Source: JAAYZX01 sp040770645 (GTDB lineage: Bacteria; Actinomycetota; Thermoleophilia; RBG-16-64-13). From it: 64,000 bases of DNA. Below, piece after piece: positions 44,964 to 53,232 of this stretch (the stretch's first letter is position 1; the number at the start of each line of letters is the position of its first letter). The position numbers were made by a program, and so were the translations under genes. Under the pieces are notes generated by a model. It did no database searches, was not told where the DNA came from, and saw only the letters and a program-made list of their open reading frames with translations. The DNA lies in NCBI GenBank assembly GCA_040770645.1, contig JAXGIS010000001.1, positions 1-64,000 on the forward strand, given 5' to 3'.

Positions 44964-46564
44964 GTGGATAGTCTAAAGCAAATGAAGGTGTGGGTAGCGG
45001 AACTGCTCGATGACGAGGCCATCGCCGCGCTCGAGGAGGTGTGCCGGGTCGATATCAAATACAAGGTCCCTCGCGAGGAGCAGCTCGCGATGATCAAGGA
45101 TTACCACGCCGTGATCATCCGCAGCGAGACCGTGGTGGACAAGGAGTTCCTCGACGCCGCCGTGAATCTGAAGATCGTGGGCCGCGGGGCTCCGGACTGG
45201 ATAACGTCGACATCGACTACGCCACCAACAGAGGCGTCATCGTCTGCAATACGCCGGAAAGCAATATCGTGTCGGCCTGTGAGCAGACGTGGGCGCTGAT
45301 GCTGGCCTCCTCGCGGAACACGTCTCACGCCTGGCAGTTCATCCGCTCGGGCAAGTGGGATCGCAAGCGTTTTCAGGGCTCTGAACTCTACGGCAAAACG
45401 CTCGGCATCATCGGTCTGGGGCGCATAGGGGGGTTGGTGTCCCAGCGTGCCCAAGCCTTCGCCATGCGTGTCATCGCCTACGACCCATACATCCCTGATT
45501 CGCGTTTTGAGGCTTTCGGTGTAGAGAAGAAAGCTCATCTGGATGAACTGATCCGGGAATCCGACTTCATTACCATCCATACGCCCAAGACTCACGAGAC
45601 CATTGACATGATCTCCGATCGCGAGATTGGGCTCATGAAAGCGGGCGTGCGCTTGGTCAACTGCGCCCGCGGCGGCTTGTACAACGAGGAGGCTCTGGTT
45701 CGCGGTCTCAAGTCCGGGAAGATCGCTTCGCTCGGCATTGACGTGTGGGTACATGAGCCGCAGCAAGACCATCCTCTGTACGAGTTCGACAATGTAGTGG
45801 GCACACCACACCTGGGCGCATCCACGCATGAGGCCGCCGCGCGTGTGGGAAGCGAAGTGGTGAACGAGGTCATATCCGGCCTACGTGGGGAGATCGTGAA
45901 GAACGCGGTCAACATCCCCAGCGTGTCCGAGCAGACGTACGCCAAGCTCAAGGTGTTCATTGCGCTGGCGGAGAAGATGGGCAAGCTCTACGGACAGATT
46001 CGGCGAGAGAGCGTCAAGAAAGTGGAGATCGAGTTCTCCGGCCGCGACATCGAGAACCCCAAAGACGCCAAGATCCTCTCAGTGGTGGCCCTCAAGGGTG
46101 TGCTGGAAGCCAGCGTTACGGAGGGCGCCGTCAACTTCGTCAATGCGGAGCTCCTGGCCCAGCAGAGAGGCATCGAGGTGCGGGAGCGCATCGCCCTAGA
46201 AACCGGCGACTACAGCAATATGATCCGCCTTCTGGTCAGCGAGGAAGGAAACGGCGTGTTCGAGATCGCCGGCACTGTACTCGAAAGACGGATACCACGC
46301 ATAATCCGGGTGGGCGACTATTCGGTGGGCTTCATTCCGGAAGGCCGGCTCATATACGCTCCGCACAAGAATCGGCCGGGCGTGATCGGCAAAGTGGGCA
46401 TGGCCATGGCCGAGTACAACGTCAATATCGCGAAAATGGTGGTGGGCGAAGGGCTCAACAACTCCATCATGATCCTCAATGTGGACAACAATGTCCCCGA
46501 GGCCGTGCTGGAGAAATGTCTCACCTTCGAGGATATCAACGATATGAAGGTGGTGGAACTCTAG
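44964..46564 (+). CDS. serA: D-3-phosphoglycerate dehydrogenase (frameshift)
   Basis: Starts at GTG 44964, five bases after GGAGG. Substrate domain (MKVWVAELLDDEAIAALEE...VDIKYKVPREEQLAMIKDYHAVIIRS) reads to the G run 45186-45189; one added G gives GSGLDNVDIDYATNRGVIV and the remaining frame. NAD-binding GLGRIGGLVSQRAQ, catalytic VNCARGGLYNEEAL, the GTPHLGASTHEA His segment, an allosteric substrate-binding domain and a C-terminal ACT domain (RPGVIGKVGMAMAEYNVNI) are present, about 534 residues, the long type. It catalyses the first step of serine synthesis from 3-phosphoglycerate; the ACT domain usually gives serine feedback. Frame loss is probably a sequence error in a needed gene. Confidence 0.93.
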
Positions 46565-46646
46565 CGGAGGGCGAAGCCGGCACAATGCGGCATCTGCGGA
46601 CCTAGCTCGGCGCGTGCCGCCGGCCCCTGTGCCGCCGCGGGCTTGG

Positions 46647-48221
46647 TCAGCCCGCCAGCCACCCCCGGAGCGCCCCGCGGGCGCCGTCGGCGGAGGCGTC
46701 TACTACCTGGGTGAAGCGATGGGGGAGCGAGCGTAGCTCGCTGAGGTTGCGCGGGATGGGTTGGCCGGTTTGCTCGGATACCCGATCGAGCAGATCGAGC
46801 CCGGAGAGCCGCGCTGCACTCTCGGGCAACGGCGCCCGGTACGCGATCCCGTTCAGCGCCTTGTACACGTCGATGCCGAACTTGGCCCAGTGGGCCGTGG
46901 AGGCGATGAGGAGGGGCCGGTCGCCGCGGAGTCGCTCTGCCACCTCCCACGCCACCGAGGTGTGGGGGTCGAGCAGGTAGCCGGTGTCCGCGAATACCCG
47001 TCTGATTACGGAGAGACTCTCGTCGTTGGTCACGTAGTCGCCGACGAAGAGGCTGCGGACGGCGGCCCACGTGGCGTCGTCCACCTGGCAGCGCTTGTTG
47101 GTGGCCAGGTCGGCCATCCAGTCGGCGACGCGAGCGGGGTCATCGCACACTTCGTAGAGCAGTCGCTCCAGGTTCGACGAGATGAGTATGTCCATCGACG
47201 GAGACGGTGTGGTCACGAAGGGCCGCGTGCTGATGTCGTAAACGCCCGTGTTGATGAAGTCGGTCAGGACGTTGTTCTCGTTGGAGGCACACAGCAAGCG
47301 GGCGAAGGGAGCGCCCATCTTGCGTGCGTACCAGGCAGCCAGGATATTGCCGAAATTGCCGGTGGGCACGCACACGTCGATAGTGTCTCCCGCCTGTATG
47401 GCGCCCGACGCCACCAAGTCGGCGTATGCGCTCAGATAGTAGGCGATCTGGGGGATCAGACGACCCCAGTTGATGGAGTTGGCCGAAGACAGCTTGAGGC
47501 CCCACTTCTCGTGCAACTCCGCTCCGAACGCTGGGTCGTTGAAGACGGCTTTGACGGCGTTCTGGCAGTCATCGAAGTTCCCGCGTGCACCGAACACGCA
47601 GACGTTGGCGCCACGTTGCGTGATCATCTGCTTCTGCTGGATGTCCGACACCCCGTCGGCCGGGTAGAAGACGGCGATACTGGTGGAGTCGCGGTCCGCA
47701 AATCCCTCCAGCGCAGCCTTGCCCGTGTCCCCGGAAGTGGCCACCAGGACGAGGTAATCGTCGAGGGCCTCGCCTGCCGCCCTCCGCAGCGCGATGGCTT
47801 CCGAGAACAGTAGCGGCATGCACTGCAGCGCCATGTCCTTGAAGGCTGAGGTAGGCCCGTGCCACAACTCCAGTACGTGCATGCCGGACGCGACCTCCAC
47901 TGCCGGCGCCACCCCCGGATGATCGAAGTTGGAGCCGAAGGCCAACGCCATGAGCGCATCAAGCCGCTCATTGGGGATGTCCACCCCCAGCGCTCGGTGG
48001 GTTGCCGCCGCCCGTGCATGGTAGGGGAGCGCACTCAACGCCACGATCTTCTCCACGCTCAGTACGGGTACCTGTTCCGGGACGTACAGGCCGCCTCCTT
48101 GGGCGATGCCTGGATCACCACTTGGGTGAAAGTGGGCAGTGGTGTCTTGTCCTCGTGTGTCGAGGTAGCGGGTGGGCGCTTCCGGCCGGCCGTCGCGAGT
48201 GCTGTGATTCAGGTTGGGCAT
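46647..48221 (-). CDS. thrC: Threonine synthase
   Basis: 524 residues from ATG 48221 (MPNLNHSTRD); the longer frame to 48359 has no site. The Thr_synth_N domain (YLDTRG...IAQGGGLYVPEQVP) is followed by the PLP site HGPTSAFKDMALQ (Lys about residue 128), VLVATSGDTGKAALEGFAD and PTGNFGNILAAWYA. It converts O-phosphohomoserine to threonine with pyridoxal phosphate. It stands opposite serA, end to end, with 82 bases between stops. Length and domain order match the long bacterial/fungal clade. Confidence 0.94.
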   Translation of the reverse strand: MPNLNHSTRDGRPEAPTRYLDTRGQDTTAHFHPSGDPGIAQGGGLYVPEQVPVLSVEKIVALSALPYHARAAATHRALGVDIPNERLDALMALAFGSNFDHPGVAPAVEVASGMHVLELWHGPTSAFKDMALQCMPLLFSEAIALRRAAGEALDDYLVLVATSGDTGKAALEGFADRDSTSIAVFYPADGVSDIQQKQMITQRGANVCVFGARGNFDDCQNAVKAVFNDPAFGAELHEKWGLKLSSANSINWGRLIPQIAYYLSAYADLVASGAIQAGDTIDVCVPTGNFGNILAAWYARKMGAPFARLLCASNENNVLTDFINTGVYDISTRPFVTTPSPSMDILISSNLERLLYEVCDDPARVADWMADLATNKRCQVDDATWAAVRSLFVGDYVTNDESLSVIRRVFADTGYLLDPHTSVAWEVAERLRGDRPLLIASTAHWAKFGIDVYKALNGIAYRAPLPESAARLSGLDLLDRVSEQTGQPIPRNLSELRSLPHRFTQVVDASADGARGALRGWLAG

Positions 48222-48310
48222 GGCCGGGATGGTACCAGTAGGCGGAGGCAGTGGGAAGGCGGTAGGACGAAAGGGTTCGTTGGGGGGCGCAAAAGATGTC
48301 CGTGGTTTTT

Positions 48311-48341
48311 GGCGGCGGCGGTCGCATGGCCCGCCGCCGCC
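48311..48341. repeat. GC-rich hairpin downstream of the FTR gene
   Basis: GGCGGCGGCGG (48311-48321) is the complement of CCGCCGCCGCC (48331-48341), nine-base loop. It could stabilise or end the Grx-FTR transcript, but on that strand it is followed by A residues rather than T, so it is not a classical terminator. Confidence 0.5.
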
Positions 48342-48382
48342 CGTTTCCGGCCGGCGCACCGCCGGCCCGTCATCACCGGGAC

Positions 48383-48723
48383 CTAGTACGGCATTTTCTC
48401 CAAGGGGCGCCGTTCAGGCACCACCACATGCGGGATCTTGCCTTCGTTCCAGTCCTGGGAGACATACAGTTCTCAGTAGCAGGCGCCGTACTCGGCGACA
48501 TCAGGGTCACGGTAGACGCAGGGCAGATGATGTCTTTGTCGGCTTGGCGGTCTCCCGAAGCCAAGCGGCATGGGCAGCACATGTACCCATACCGTTCCTT
48601 GTTGGCCAGCAGCCCCTCCAGGAGTTCGTAAGTGACCGTGAGGTCGGCATTGAAGAAGTAACCTTTGGGCTCCTGGATGGCCTTCAGTCGCTGGTAGTAC
48701 TCCTCAACGGTGAGTCCACTCAT
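48383..48723 (-). CDS. Ferredoxin:thioredoxin reductase catalytic subunit with in-frame TGA at the redox Cys (probable selenoprotein)
   Basis: Starts at ATG 48723 (overlapping the glutaredoxin stop, ATGA). The first part reads YMCCPCRLASGDRQADKDIIC. One C is missing from the run at 48521-48523; restoring it gives CPCVYRDPDVAEYGACY, then TGA (48475-48473), then ELYVSQDWNEGKIPHVVV and PERRPLEKMPY to TAG 48385-48383: 113 residues, the normal length. FTR catalytic chains have CPC...CPC...CxC; four Cys hold a 4Fe-4S cluster and two form the active disulfide. TGA replaces the last Cys (Cys87 in Synechocystis), the disulfide partner next to the cluster, while all other Cys are kept. Homology on both sides of TGA argues for selenocysteine. 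It should pass ferredoxin electrons to the linked glutaredoxin-like protein. Confidence 0.85.
48447..48460 (-). promoter_or_regulatory. Weak candidate SECIS hairpin in the FTR gene
   Basis: Seventeen bases after the TGA the coding strand has UCCCA-GGAC-UGGAA: three GC/AU pairs plus one outer U-A pair, with a loop beginning with GG, at the distance where the E. coli fdhF loop (AGGUCU) lies. The stem is short and has a mismatch, so this is suggestive only. Confidence 0.25.
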
Positions 48724-48983
48724 AGGCCGAGCGCCTCCTTGTATTCGTCCTCCTTGAACCCCACGATAACCTTGGCACCGTCGTCGATCACCAAGCAGGG
48801 GAACGCCCGCCGCGGATTCAGTTCCTTGGTGTCTTCCAAGATCTTGTTGCGCTCTTCGGGCGTTGCGAGGTCCACATAGACGTAGTCATAGGCTACCTGG
48901 TTGCTGTCGAGGAACTCACGGGCGTGGCGGCAATGGCCACAAGTGCTGAGTGCGTAGAGAAATACCTTGGGTTGATCGGCCAC
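48720..48983 (-). CDS. Glutaredoxin-like thiol protein, probable FTR partner
   Basis: 87 residues from GTG 48983 (AGGAG seven bases upstream). A glutaredoxin fold with CGHC active site (KVFLYALSTCGHCRHAREFLDSNQVAYDYVYVDL), cis-Pro segment RAFPCLVIDDG and a final helix. CxxC with His is closer to thioredoxin/NrdH-like redoxins than to glutathione-dependent glutaredoxins. The stop overlaps the ATG of the FTR gene, so both are made together: FTR would take electrons from ferredoxin and reduce this protein, which then reduces target disulfides, perhaps including ribonucleotide reductase encoded nearby. Confidence 0.9.
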   Translation of the reverse strand: MADQPKVFLYALSTCGHCRHAREFLDSNQVAYDYVYVDLATPEERNKILEDTKELNPRRAFPCLVIDDGAKVIVGFKEDEYKEALGL

Positions 48984-49219
48984 AGATGACTCCTTCCTTC
49001 CGGTCTCCTCGGTTGCGCCGAGGATTGCCGCGTTGTGTACTGTCGCCACATATCCCCAATGGTCGCCGAGGCTACACACGGGTAGGCCGACGAGCAGAAG
49101 TCACAATCGCCGATTCGCACAGCGCGCCACCGCCAGGACGCACAGCGCCCCGACGGCGCTCCGCACTTCCGCGCTGCATCGCACCCCCGGCGTACTGTGG
49201 CGGCTTTCCGGAAGGGCCT

Positions 49220-49256
49220 ATGATTAGTGCACACTATCGCAGTGCACACTAGTCAT
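49220..49256. repeat. AGTGCACACT double element, relative of the hairpin at 21888
   Basis: ATGATTAGTGCACACTATCG then CAGTGCACACTAGTCAT: two direct copies of AGTGCACACT, with outer arms ATGA(T/C)TAGTG that can also pair in inverted fashion. It lies in the 444-base stretch 48984-49427, which otherwise shows no gene; the GC-rich end near 49397-49420 can form a hairpin (CTCCGG/CCGGAG) that would follow the PAP2 gene. Confidence 0.65.
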
Positions 49257-49427
49257 AGTGTCTTCAAGGGATCCAAAGAGGGTTCAGCGTCTGGGTCTGC
49301 CGAAGTATGCGCTCGGTCAAGGGTCTTTGTGTCTTTTGGTTCTCGGACCCCATTTCGGGAAGAGAGGGGAGAGGCAGGAGGAGCGGGAAGGGGGGCTCCG
49401 GAGGCGGGGGGCCGGAGAGGGGAGTCT

Positions 49428-50030
49428 TCATCCCCCGTATGCCAGCACTACCAACAAGCTTCCACTCAGCCCCACGGCGGCGCCGGCCAGCACCTGGGCC
49501 GGGGTATGCCGTCTCAACACCACCCGTGACCAACCCACCACTCCCACGATGAACAGTCCTGCGAGTGCCCACTTTCCCAACAGCCACCACAACACGATGG
49601 TCGCGCCGGCGAGAGTGGCAGAGTGGAAACTGATCTTCCATTTGAGTGTGATAATGGTGAGTGCCACCCCCGGCACGAACCCGGCCAACAGTGCCACAAG
49701 AAGGTTGTCCGGCCCCTTGGCCAGCCACACTATGGCGGCCGCTCCGGCGGAGCACGCCAGAGCCACCAGAAGGGGTAACGGGCGCTGGAGTCGGTCGCGC
49801 AGGTCTAGGTCCTCAGCTTTGCCCCATTTGATACCCATCACGATGAACAAAACGGGTAGGCCGGTGGCCACGCCGGCGCTGATCGCAAACCAGGTCAGCC
49901 GGTAGGCCGGTCTGCCCGGCCCCATCAATGCGACCAGGAGAAGCAGAAGCGTTGATACCACGACGGGTTGAAAAGCCCGGGAGACGAGTCGGGCGGTGCA
50001 TTCGCGACGGGTGAGCGGCGTGAAAGGCAT
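49428..50030 (-). CDS. PAP2-type phosphatase-like membrane protein
   Basis: 200 residues from ATG 50030 (a TTG at 50054 would add eight). Six hydrophobic helices. The PAP2 motifs are present in part: FHSATLAGATIVLWW (SxHS-like) and WSRVVLRRHTPAQVLAGAAVG (R...H...Q...G). The first KxxxxxRP motif is seen as WGKAEDLDLRDRLQRP. Such enzymes remove phosphate from lipid diphosphates or phosphatidic acid in the membrane; the substrate, possibly undecaprenyl or phytol diphosphate, is not resolved. Confidence 0.78.
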   Translation of the reverse strand: MPFTPLTRRECTARLVSRAFQPVVVSTLLLLLVALMGPGRPAYRLTWFAISAGVATGLPVLFIVMGIKWGKAEDLDLRDRLQRPLPLLVALACSAGAAAIVWLAKGPDNLLVALLAGFVPGVALTIITLKWKISFHSATLAGATIVLWWLLGKWALAGLFIVGVVGWSRVVLRRHTPAQVLAGAAVGLSGSLLVVLAYGG

Positions 50031-50225
50031 GGTGGGCTCAAGGATACAGGGCAAGGGCCGGCTACGCCTGACTGCGGGACCATCTCACGTTGTTAAGAGT
50101 GAACCTTGCACCGCCGCGTCGGCGGCGCCTTCGGCGCCCCGGTATACTAGTTGAAGAGAAACGTTGAAGAGAAACGCCGGTGTGATTCTGCGGGGTCGAG
50201 GGGATTTCTTGGAGGGTTGTGCTCG

Positions 50226-51107
50226 ATGGCCGTTCGTTCCGCTGTGAAGCGAAGCGCCGGGGCGGCGGTTGCCACCGGTGCCCTCGCCGCGGCCTACATG
50301 CTCTTCGAGTCCCAATGGGTGGATCTGCGCGAGGAGGACTTGGCGGTTCCTGGGTTGCCTGAGGGGCTCACCGGTTTGAGCGTGCTCCACATCTCCGATG
50401 TGCATGCGGCGCAACCGAGTCTGAACCTGGTGGCGCTCGCCAAGGTCGTACGTTGGGCCGAGGCACGCCGACCCGACTTGGTGGTTCTTACCGGCGACAT
50501 CGTCGATGGCGGTCTGGGTTCGGATACGTGCCTCCGACAGCTCTCACGCCTTCGTCCTCCGCTGGGGATTTTCGCCGTCCCCGGCAACCATGAGTATGGC
50601 CTGAGCAAGAACCCACTCAGAAATGCGCGTGCGGACCGGGCGCGCGATGCGTTGGGCAGAGTCCGTTTCCTGCGCGACGAATGCGTGCTCCTCCGCGGTC
50701 CGAAGGAAGGTCCCATGCTCGCGGTGTGTGGTGCCGACTACATCACCCGCGGTTACGGACTGCTCAATGGTAGCGCTCCGATCACGGCCGACGCCTTTCC
50801 CCTGCTCATTACTCACCGGCCTCCCACCGGAGACGATCCCCTTCTCGAAAACTTCCCACTGGTATTCGCCGGGCATACTCACGGCGGCCAGATCAGGATG
50901 CCCACGCCTTGGGGGACGGTGGCTCTTCATCGCGAGGCTTTGCCGTTTACAGAGGGCATCCATCGTTTCAACCGGAGTGTTCTGGTGATATCTCGGGGTG
51001 TGGGATGCACCTTTCTACCCTTTCGGCTCTTCTGCCGACCGGAAGCGGTGATTCATAGGTTGAGGCCGGCAGAGAGCGGCGATGTCCTGCGCCGAGGCCG
51101 CCGGTGA
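50226..51107 (+). CDS. Membrane-associated metallophosphoesterase (YkuE/YaeI-like)
   Basis: 293 residues from ATG 50226, with GGAGGG nine bases upstream. After a hydrophobic N-terminus (SAGAAVATGALAAAYMLF) come the calcineurin-like metal motifs: LHISDVHAAQ, VLTGDIVDGG, AVPGNHEYG, LITHRP and FAGHTHGGQIRMP. The two-metal site is complete. YaeI/YkuE relatives act on UDP-diacylglucosamine or cell-wall-linked substrates; here the substrate is unknown. The stop overlaps the next start (GTGA). Confidence 0.85.
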   Translation: MAVRSAVKRSAGAAVATGALAAAYMLFESQWVDLREEDLAVPGLPEGLTGLSVLHISDVHAAQPSLNLVALAKVVRWAEARRPDLVVLTGDIVDGGLGSDTCLRQLSRLRPPLGIFAVPGNHEYGLSKNPLRNARADRARDALGRVRFLRDECVLLRGPKEGPMLAVCGADYITRGYGLLNGSAPITADAFPLLITHRPPTGDDPLLENFPLVFAGHTHGGQIRMPTPWGTVALHREALPFTEGIHRFNRSVLVISRGVGCTFLPFRLFCRPEAVIHRLRPAESGDVLRRGRR

Positions 51108-51715
51108 CAACCTACGTGGAGATCGTGCCGGCTTCTGAGTCGCTCCTGCCGCCGCTGTGTAGGGAGTGTTTGTGGTGGCAACGACCGGTTTGGTCGCGGG
51201 AGGCGCCCAACGGAGATGGCGCCAGGCAACTATGGCTCGAGAGGCTGTCGCGCGACTGGGGGAGTTGCGGCACGGCCGCAGTGAACGGACGGGACACCTT
51301 GGGAGCCGTGCAGTTCGCGCCGCTACGTTCTCTCCCGCGGGCGCAGAACCTACTGGCCGGCCTATCGGTCGCGGAGTCGTCTGATGCGGTCATGCTGTTC
51401 TGCCTGCGACTGCGTGAGGGGCGGCCCGAATACGAGGCAGGCTCGCTGCTGCATCGCGCCCTCTCCTCCCTTCATGAGCGGGGGACACCGGAAGTGCATG
51501 CGTTGGCAAGGCCTCTGGGCTCGCGGCGATCGTATGCACGCGGCAATGTTTTCGGGTTGGAATTCCTTCTCGCGAATGGCTTTCGTCACGTGGGGCGTTC
51601 CGGTCGGCTTGATGTGGTGCGCTGCGATTTGCGCGGACTTCTCCCCGTGTTCTCTGATCTGCTGTGGGCCTGGCGCTCGATACGCCACACTCCTCCGGCC
51701 CCCACACCGGTGTGA
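51104..51715 (+). CDS. GNAT-like N-acetyltransferase
   Basis: 203 residues from GTG 51104, coupled to the phosphoesterase by a four-base overlap. The fold is suggested by LGAVQFAPLRSLPRAQNLLAGLSVAESSDAVMLFCLRL (beta4-like region) and SLLHRALSSLHERGTPEVHALARPLGS, followed by GLEFLLANGFRHVGRSGRLDVVRCDL, the typical GNAT end. The acetyl-CoA loop is not canonical, so the activity is inferred. The stop overlaps the nfeD start. Confidence 0.65.
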   Translation: MTTYVEIVPASESLLPPLCRECLWWQRPVWSREAPNGDGARQLWLERLSRDWGSCGTAAVNGRDTLGAVQFAPLRSLPRAQNLLAGLSVAESSDAVMLFCLRLREGRPEYEAGSLLHRALSSLHERGTPEVHALARPLGSRRSYARGNVFGLEFLLANGFRHVGRSGRLDVVRCDLRGLLPVFSDLLWAWRSIRHTPPAPTPV

Positions 51716-53220
51716 TGATGGGCGTCGGTTTGCCGCATCCCAGATCGAGGAAGCAGCGTGGGAGCCGCGCCAAGGTGCGGTGGGTCTTCGTCCCAGCGCT
51801 TGCACTGGCGCTGTTGGGGATCTTGACGGCGGCGTGGGGGCTCTCGGGCTTTGAACCGGCGGCGGCCGCTCCTGCGGAGCGGCCGCCGCAACTCTGGGTG
51901 ACGGAGGTCTCGGGCGCCATCGACCCTCCGTTGGCTGCGTTTCTGGTCAAGACCATGGAAAAGGCCGCAGAAGCAGGCGCCGAGGCTCTGATTGTCAAGC
52001 TGGACACGCCCGGAGGCCTCGACAGCTCGATGCGGCAGATCATCCAAGCCCAGTTGGCGGCGCCCATGGCCGTCGTGATCTACGTGTGGCCCGAGGGTGC
52101 CCGTTCCGCATCGGCCGGCGTGTACATCATGATGGCGTCCGATGTGGCCGTCATGGCTCCCAAGACCAACCTCGGCTCGGCTCATCCGGTCGCCTTGGAT
52201 GGCGAGATGGATGAAGAGATGAAGAAAAAGGTGGTCAACGACGCCGCGGCGTACATTCGGGGCTTGGCACAGGGTAGCGGTCGCAACGCAGAGTGGGCTG
52301 AAGAGGCGGTGCGGGAGTCGGTATCCCTCACGGCCGAGGAAGCTCTGGCGCAGAATGTCATCGATATAGTGGCTGCAAACCTCCCTCAACTACTGGAACA
52401 AATGGACGGCTTCAACACCAAAGCCAAGGGGCTGGTGTTGACCACAGCCGCAGCCGAAGTGGTGGAGGTGAATATGGGTTGGTGGGATCGATTCCTGCAC
52501 GTGCTCGCCAACCCGGCAATCGCCTTCATTCTTCTCACCATCGGAATGTACGGGATCATCTTCGAACTACAAACACCCGGCCTGGGAGTGGGTGGTGTGT
52601 TGGGGGGTCTGTGCATACTCCTTGGCCTGTACAGCCTCCAGATCCTCCCTGTGAACTACCTGGGTCTGGCGCTGATGTTGATGGCGGCAGGGCTGTTCAT
52701 TGCGGAGCTTTTTGTCCAAAGCCACGGCCTGCTTGCTCTGGGTGGCGCCGTTGCGCTGGCCTTCGGCGGCTTCCTCCTGTTCGATGTACCCGACTTCCTG
52801 CGCGTGAGTTGGTGGGTTCTGGGGACGGTGGCGGTGTGCACGTTGGCCTTCTTCGTTTTTGCTATGTCCGCCGTGGTGCGTGCGCGCTTGCAAAGACCGC
52901 AGACGGGTAAGGAGCTCATAGTCGGCTCCCGAGCGGTCGTGGTGCGAAGGCTGGAGCCGACCGGGATGGTTCGGCTGAGCGGAGAGCTGTGGAAGGCGGC
53001 GCTTGTCGCCGATGCTGGTGAGTCGGCTCCGGGGGTTCATGGCACCAGCGTTACCTCCGGGGTCAGTGGCACTCCCGGGGTCCGTGCTCCCCTCGGAGCC
53101 GGTGGCGCCTCAGGCGCACCCGGCACTCCCTCTCCCGCACCGACGGCAGAGGTGGGCGAAGTAGTGCGGGTGGTTGGTTTGGACGGTCTGACTCTCCGGG
53201 TACGGAGGGAGCGAAACTAA
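51715..53220 (+). CDS. nfeD: NfeD family membrane serine protease (ClpP-like) with NfeD domain
   Basis: 501 residues from ATG 51715 overlapping the previous stop (TGATG). Signal/anchor segment (VFVPALALALLGILTAAWGL), then a ClpP-class protease domain (LIVKLDTPGGLDSSMRQIIQ, GARSASAGVYIMMASDVAVMAP with the catalytic Ser, KKKVVNDAAAYIRGLA with the Lys). Four to five membrane helices follow (AFILLTIGMYGIIFELQTPGLGVGG ...), and an OB-like NfeD domain (GKELIVGSRAVVVRRLEPTGMVRL) at the end, with a Gly/Ser/Pro insertion. Such long NfeD proteins cleave stomatin/slipin partners, and the next gene encodes one, so they work as a membrane microdomain pair. Confidence 0.9.
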   Translation: MMGVGLPHPRSRKQRGSRAKVRWVFVPALALALLGILTAAWGLSGFEPAAAAPAERPPQLWVTEVSGAIDPPLAAFLVKTMEKAAEAGAEALIVKLDTPGGLDSSMRQIIQAQLAAPMAVVIYVWPEGARSASAGVYIMMASDVAVMAPKTNLGSAHPVALDGEMDEEMKKKVVNDAAAYIRGLAQGSGRNAEWAEEAVRESVSLTAEEALAQNVIDIVAANLPQLLEQMDGFNTKAKGLVLTTAAAEVVEVNMGWWDRFLHVLANPAIAFILLTIGMYGIIFELQTPGLGVGGVLGGLCILLGLYSLQILPVNYLGLALMLMAAGLFIAELFVQSHGLLALGGAVALAFGGFLLFDVPDFLRVSWWVLGTVAVCTLAFFVFAMSAVVRARLQRPQTGKELIVGSRAVVVRRLEPTGMVRLSGELWKAALVADAGESAPGVHGTSVTSGVSGTPGVRAPLGAGGASGAPGTPSPAPTAEVGEVVRVVGLDGLTLRVRRERN

Positions 53221-53232
53221 GGAGGCGGCACA

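Noticed and set aside
44440..44976. 178-codon plus-strand frame before serA
   Set aside because: Begins inside nrdJ in another frame, has no ribosome site and no family resemblance.
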